Positions 60,445-64,000 of a stretch of 64,000 nucleotides of DNA are shown here, piece after piece. The stretch's first letter is position 1; each line of letters begins with the position of its first letter. The position numbers and the translations under genes were made by a program. This DNA comes from Mesorhizobium loti. GTDB lineage: Bacteria; Pseudomonadota; Alphaproteobacteria; Rhizobiales; Rhizobiaceae. The stretch covers positions 1 to 64,000 of the forward strand of contig NZ_PJRO01000003.1 of assembly GCF_002858745.1 (NCBI RefSeq), in the 5' to 3' direction. The notes under the pieces were generated by a model, which saw only the letters and a program-made list of their open reading frames with translations, had not been told where the DNA came from and did not search any database.

Positions 60445-61083
60445 TTACCAACGCAGGAAAAAGCGCCCCATCAACGCTCCGACCCCGCCCAGCGCAGCAA
60501 TGGCCAGACTATACCAGGTCGCCACGAACAGCGGGGAATCGTCCGTGCAGTGCGCCGCATAAAAGGTGGCGGCCAGGCCGCCTGCCAGCAGCCCCGCGAC
60601 TGCTCCCGACAACACCGGCCTCGTTGGCGCAGCCTGCTTCAGCGCAACCAGGAGAGCCGCAAGGGGGACAAGACCGATCAATGGGATGAACGCCAGGCAG
60701 ATCATCATATTGTTGCCCATGAGACGTTTGCCCCAGTCACCCGACGGCATCGCGAACAACTCAAGCACAACGGCCACCGCCATGAGGAGCGGCGCGACAA
60801 AAAGCCAGCGGCCATATTTGCCTGCAGGCGCGCCCGGCATCGCAAGCATGCGAAGCACGACGAACGCCGTGATTGCCAGAGTGCCCGTAAAGACGAACTT
60901 GAACAGGAAGCGGATCGTTTGCATCGCCTGCATGAAATCGGGGCGCATGCCGATAGTCATGAAGAACACGACAGCGGCCGCGATCGCTGCAAACGTCAGC
61001 ACCATAAGCCACATTTTGCCGAGCGGCATGGCTGTCGCTTTGGCGTCGGCGCCCAGTGTCTTGATCAATTCGTCCGTCTTCAT
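60445..61083 (-). CDS. nrsF: NrsF (DUF1109) family anti-sigma factor
   Basis: The 212-aa protein has six predicted helices and the NrsF/DUF1109 pattern: TDELIKTLGADAKATAMPLG at the N-terminus, MRPDFMQAMQTIRFLFKFVF in the second helix region, and CTDDSPLFVATWYSLAIAAL near the end. NrsF proteins hold an ECF sigma factor of the SigF group at the membrane and release it on heavy-metal or redox stress. Its ATG lies one base after the sigma stop, so the pair is translationally linked. Confidence 0.93.
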   Translation of the reverse strand: MKTDELIKTLGADAKATAMPLGKMWLMVLTFAAIAAAVVFFMTIGMRPDFMQAMQTIRFLFKFVFTGTLAITAFVVLRMLAMPGAPAGKYGRWLFVAPLLMAVAVVLELFAMPSGDWGKRLMGNNMMICLAFIPLIGLVPLAALLVALKQAAPTRPVLSGAVAGLLAGGLAATFYAAHCTDDSPLFVATWYSLAIAALGGVGALMGRFFLRW

Positions 61084-61084
61084 C

Positions 61085-61612
61085 TCAGCCTCGCCCGAAT
61101 CGCTTGGCGATGGCCGCCAGTCCGCGATGCAATGCGACCCTCACCGCGGTCTCGTTCATGCCAAGTTTTTGCGCCGTCTCTCCGATTGAATTGCCGTCGA
61201 CGGAAATCGACGAAACCACGGAACGCTGGCCAGGCGGCAAGCCATCAAGGGCGCGCCCTATATCGCGCTCACTGACCGTTTCCTGCTCCGGTTCGGCCAG
61301 CGTTTCGGCAAAATCGTCGACAGCCACTTCGACGCGCCGGCCACGGCGGCGAAAGGAATCGATCAGCTTGAAACGGGCGATCGCGTATATCCACGGCAGG
61401 ATCGGCGCATCCTGACGCCAGGTATGCCGCTTGAGATGAATGGCAAGCAAGGTCTCCTGCACGACATCCTCGGGATCGACACCGCCCTGCACGATCTTGC
61501 GCCGCGCAAAGCCGCGAATGATCGCTGCGGTTCCGCGCAGGAACTCGGCATAGGCTCTCTCATCACCTGCGGTTGCCGCCCGCATCAATCGGGCAAGCTC
61601 GGCTTCATTCAT
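61085..61612 (-). CDS. ECF sigma factor (SigF-like, NrsF partner)
   Basis: The 175-aa protein has sigma region 2 (DPEDVVQETLLAIHLKRHTW, then LPWIYAIARFKLIDSFRRRG) and region 4 (LPPGQRSVVSSISVDGNSIG, then ETAQKLGMNETAVRVALHR). It lacks other sigma domains. A promoter resembling the known Caulobacter SigF consensus lies upstream, suggesting autoregulation. The start at 61612 is preferred to 61627. The usual SigF targets (Buf or similar metal-response genes) are not visible here. Confidence 0.93.
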   Translation of the reverse strand: MNEAELARLMRAATAGDERAYAEFLRGTAAIIRGFARRKIVQGGVDPEDVVQETLLAIHLKRHTWRQDAPILPWIYAIARFKLIDSFRRRGRRVEVAVDDFAETLAEPEQETVSERDIGRALDGLPPGQRSVVSSISVDGNSIGETAQKLGMNETAVRVALHRGLAAIAKRFGRG

Positions 61613-61640
61613 GCCCGCCACAGGCATCGCTCCTGCATTG

Positions 61641-61666
61641 TTCGCGTCGACACGCCGATTTGTTAC
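61641..61666 (-). promoter_or_regulatory. Candidate SigF-type ECF promoter
   Basis: On the minus strand GTAACA (61661-61666), 16 nt, CGAA (61641-61644) closely matches the Caulobacter SigF motif GTAACC-N16-CGAA as I recall it. It lies about 30 bases upstream of the sigma start codon. Confidence 0.65.
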
Positions 61667-61721
61667 GCGCTGGAGATTTCAAATCCACGTCAAAACTCGT
61701 TGAACCGGGAGATGAGGCACA

Positions 61722-62021
61722 TCATGTGGCAAGAACGTCAGCCCATTCGGCGTGCCGGCGGAACTGCGCTGCCGCGAACGGGCATAGTGGAATGATTTTC
61801 TTTTGCGATGCGCGTGCATCTTCAACCGCGCGCGTCACCAGCCTCAGGCCGGCACCTTGTCCGCGGAAGGCATCCGGGACCTCGGTATGATCGATGATGA
61901 TCTTGTGCTCGCCGATTTTGGTGAATGTCATCTCGGCTTCGGCACCGCCGGCGCCGCGCAGCACATAGCGGCCCTTGGAGCCATGATCCTCCAGCTCGAC
62001 GTCAGGCAACTGATCGGCCAT
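61722..62021 (-). CDS. Small GNAT (YjdJ-type) N-acetyltransferase
   Basis: The 99-aa protein is a minimal GNAT fold: IIIDHTEVPDAFRGQGAGLR is the acetyl-CoA loop, ending in KKIIPLCPFAAAQFRRHAEW. This is the YjdJ/N-acetyltransf_CG group, of unknown substrate. It starts two bases after the esterase stop and is probably the third gene of that operon. Confidence 0.88.
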   Translation of the reverse strand: MADQLPDVELEDHGSKGRYVLRGAGGAEAEMTFTKIGEHKIIIDHTEVPDAFRGQGAGLRLVTRAVEDARASQKKIIPLCPFAAAQFRRHAEWADVLAT

Positions 62022-62023
62022 GG

Positions 62024-62647
62024 CTAGGCTCCTTTCACCGGCACGGCGGAAAAGAGCCGTCTCGCCGCTTCGATTTCGTTGGGCCGCACCTCATGGCCGC
62101 CTTCGTGCCATTCCAGTGTGACATCGGCATCCGCGGCGCGCAAATAGGAGTCTAGCCGACTGGTGATATTAGGCGGGCAGATAGGATCCCGCCGGCCAGC
62201 GGTGATAAGGATGCGACGCCCGGCAAGATTGCCCGCAATCTGCGGTTCGAACGGGATCAGCGGATGCATCAACGCAGTGGCATCGAAAAGTTTCGGCTGG
62301 TTGAAGACCACGGATGCCAGGATGTTGGCGCCATTGGAGTATCCCAGTCCGAACACCGCTGACGATTTCGCCGCAGCGATCTGTGCCTGGATGAAACCTG
62401 TCATCTTGGCGGCCGCCCGACCCAGATCGTCCATATCGTAGACACCTTCGCCCGTGCGACGAAAGAAACGTGCAGCGCCGAATTCCGATACGTCGCCCCG
62501 GGGCGATACGATCGTCGCGGTTGGCAGCAACTCCCGCCCGAGAGCCAGAAACTGATGCTCGTCCCCGCCCGTGCCGTGGAAAACGAATAGAATCGGGCCG
62601 CCTGATGCGCCCGGCAAAATCTCATGGATGTAGGAATTGCTCGACAT
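62024..62647 (-). CDS. Alpha/beta hydrolase (MhqD-like carboxylesterase)
   Basis: The 207-aa protein has the phospholipase/carboxylesterase pattern: FVFHGTGGDEHQFL (oxyanion loop), nucleophile Ser in GLGYSNGANILAS, Asp in GRRDPICPP and His in GGHEVRPNEIE. It resembles MhqD, encoded with ring-cleaving dioxygenases in quinone-resistance operons. GGAGGG precedes the ATG at 62647. It lies 65 bases after the VOC dioxygenase gene. Confidence 0.9.
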   Translation of the reverse strand: MSSNSYIHEILPGASGGPILFVFHGTGGDEHQFLALGRELLPTATIVSPRGDVSEFGAARFFRRTGEGVYDMDDLGRAAAKMTGFIQAQIAAAKSSAVFGLGYSNGANILASVVFNQPKLFDATALMHPLIPFEPQIAGNLAGRRILITAGRRDPICPPNITSRLDSYLRAADADVTLEWHEGGHEVRPNEIEAARRLFSAVPVKGA

Positions 62648-62712
62648 TCTACCCTCCTTGTCCAGTTTTCGGAGACACCCGTCGTTCAATTGCGGCGAGT
62701 GTCTGATCCTGC

Positions 62713-63645
62713 TCAGCCTTCCAACGGCTGCAGGTGGTTTTCGAGATAGGGCCGAAGGTGCCGATGCTGCGCGGGCAGCTGCAACGCCTCGCCGAGATGG
62801 GCGGTGTCTTCGTCCCGATCGAAACCGGGTTCGTTGGTCGCAACTTCGAACAGCACACCACCCGGGGTGCGGAAGTAGATTGCCCAGAAATAGTCGCGAT
62901 CGATCACTGGCGTCACCTGATAGCCGGTATCCATCAGCGCCTTGCGGACTTCCAACTGCCTGGCACGATCTTCAACGGCGAATGCGACATGATGCACAGA
63001 TCCGGCGCCCAGCCCGGCGAAGGAAGCTGCCGGCAGGGTTTCGATGTCGATGACGTCAGCTCCATTGCCGTTTTTGAGTGTCATCCTGGCCACGTTGCCG
63101 GTTCGATCAACTTCTTCGTAGCCCATGAACCTGAGCAGTTCTTCGGTGGCGCCGCCGTCTTTCAGCCGCATCGAAACGGAATGGAACCCGCGGATCGCCT
63201 CATCGCCTGGAACGCCGCCGTTGAGCCACGGCGCACGGCTATCGGCCTTGTTCTCGACAAGGGCAAAACCATCACCGTCCGGTCCCAAAAATTTCAGCCG
63301 TTTTTCACCGAACATCTCCTCGGATGTAACGCCGGTGACGCCTTGCTCCGCAAAACGCTGCTGCCAGTAAGGCAGTGTATTTTCGGGTACCGAGAACACC
63401 GTGGTTCCAACCTCGCCGACGCCTTGCCGACCTTGGCCGATGTTCGGAAACGGAAAGTAGGTCATCACCGAGCCGGGCGTGCCGAACTCGTCGGCATAGT
63501 AGAGATGATAGACATCCGGCGCATCGAAATTGACCGTCTTCTTGACCCTGCGCAGGCCAAGCTTGTGCGTAAAGAAGTCATTGTTCTGGCGCGCATCTGC
63601 AGCCATCGAGGTGACGTGATGCAAGCCTTTGATCTGGGTGAGCAT
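62713..63645 (-). CDS. Ring-cleaving dioxygenase, VOC family (MhqO-like)
   Basis: The 310-aa protein has two VOC modules: KGLHHVTSMAADARQNNDFF with LGLRRVKKTVNFDAPDVYHL, and HHVAFAVEDRARQLEVRKAL with RTPGGVLFEVATNEPGF. Candidate iron ligands are the two HHV histidines and the Glu in FEVATNEPGF. This matches the MhqO/MhqA group that opens hydroquinone or catechol rings. GAAAGGG precedes the ATG at 63645. With the esterase and GNAT genes it forms a probable quinone-detoxification operon, preceded by a palindrome. Confidence 0.89.
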   Translation of the reverse strand: MLTQIKGLHHVTSMAADARQNNDFFTHKLGLRRVKKTVNFDAPDVYHLYYADEFGTPGSVMTYFPFPNIGQGRQGVGEVGTTVFSVPENTLPYWQQRFAEQGVTGVTSEEMFGEKRLKFLGPDGDGFALVENKADSRAPWLNGGVPGDEAIRGFHSVSMRLKDGGATEELLRFMGYEEVDRTGNVARMTLKNGNGADVIDIETLPAASFAGLGAGSVHHVAFAVEDRARQLEVRKALMDTGYQVTPVIDRDYFWAIYFRTPGGVLFEVATNEPGFDRDEDTAHLGEALQLPAQHRHLRPYLENHLQPLEG

Positions 63646-63755
63646 GGTTTGCCCTTTCTCTCCGGCACGGCCCCCTGGCCGCTGTTGACGCCAATATGAG
63701 CGTGCGGCCGGTGCAGGCAAAGACACCGAAGACAGAAAGGACTGTGCTCTAAATG

Positions 63756-63782
63756 TGAACGATGACAAAGTAATCGTTCACC
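63756..63782. promoter_or_regulatory. Palindromic 9-9-9 operator candidate
   Basis: GTGAACGAT - GACAAAGTA - ATCGTTCAC is a perfect 9-bp inverted repeat, about 110 bases upstream of the dioxygenase start. Size and symmetry fit a dimeric repressor. No regulator gene is within the window. Confidence 0.65.
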
Positions 63783-63798
63783 TAGGCAGAGCTAGAGC

Positions 63799-64000
63799 TA
63801 GAGTGGTTCAGGATCCGCAGACGTTCGGGCTGGCTTTTGCTCTCCCGCCCCTTCGCCGGCATCGTCCGGTTTGGGAGAATTTTCCCGATAGACGGCATAG
63901 GCAAGAACGGCTGCCAGCGGCCCCAGAAGCGCCCCGAGCCCCTCTTTGCCGCGCAGGAGTTCTGGCAGCGTGGCAATCGCCGCAGCGATAGCGAGGGCGG
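63799..64000 (-). CDS. Partial membrane protein, C-terminal part only
   Basis: A minus-strand frame open to the right edge ends in LRGKEGLGALLGPLAAVLAY, then AVYRENSPKPDD and a Glu/Gly-rich tail ending DPEPL before a TAG stop. At least one hydrophobic helix is present. The start lies outside the window. Family unknown. Confidence 0.65.

Overview
The window is a GC-rich alphaproteobacterial chromosome segment, most likely from Rhizobiales (Hyphomicrobiales) near Mesorhizobium/Aminobacter/Phyllobacteriaceae. Support comes from a DUF4167-prmC-prfA-ptsP-lysC-ubiG run, a secA / parvulin / argJ / GNAT / mutT block, an etfBA-hbd block with a PduO adenosyltransferase, a CtrA-type box, a heat-shock promoter of the rhizobial RpoH type, and five copies of a rhizobial-style intergenic palindromic repeat. 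It is mostly core chromosome. I see no prophage, transposase, CRISPR array or integrase.

Layout. 1-420: leader and strong promoter of a leftward rRNA operon whose 16S gene lies just outside the left edge. 0.8-7.2 kb: cell-envelope enzymes (M23 endopeptidase, L,D-transpeptidase), a diguanylate cyclase and an MFS exporter. 7.2-11.9 kb: small housekeeping and accessory genes, with a MocR-type regulator divergent from an EamA exporter. 11.9-23.2 kb: clpB behind an RpoH-type promoter, then DUF4167, prmC, prfA, ptsP, lysC and ubiG, with two broken genes (VOC and SRPBCC) between lysC and ubiG. 23.2-27.7 kb: an accessory flavin-chemistry island (flavin reductase, LLM monooxygenase, winged-helix regulator with a perfect 12-bp palindrome, EamA exporter, FMN reductase, MarR regulator). 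27.8-33.1 kb: DUF1178, nitrilase, grxC, comF, a methyltransferase, a 59-aa Flp pilin, a CtrA box, mutT and GNAT. 33-39.5 kb: argJ, a TetR/small-membrane-protein pair, a parvulin and secA. 39.5-43.6 kb: unknown envelope proteins, including three tandem anchored beta-sandwich-like proteins facing a polytopic membrane protein. 43.7-46.9 kb: a flippase plus BioF2/CelD-like acyltransferase pair, a candidate small RNA and tRNA-Leu(CAA). 47-58 kb: DsbB, HNH nuclease, AlkA-type glycosylase, GluQ-RS, EamA, BrkB, SDR, PduO, rhomboid, etfBA and hydroxybutyryl-CoA dehydrogenase. 58-64 kb: a MASE1-PAS-GGDEF protein, an ECF sigma/NrsF pair with a candidate autoregulatory promoter, and a quinone-detoxification-like operon.

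The genes serve mainly translation termination, protein export and folding, envelope remodelling, nitrogen-PTS and amino-acid biosynthesis, and flavin or stress chemistry. The least explained locus is the 40.1-43.2 kb envelope cluster. The most interesting small-scale signals are the repeat element inside the L,D-transpeptidase signal region, the CtrA box beside an unlisted pilin gene, the mutually exclusive hairpins at 46.5 kb, and the sigma/NrsF promoter.
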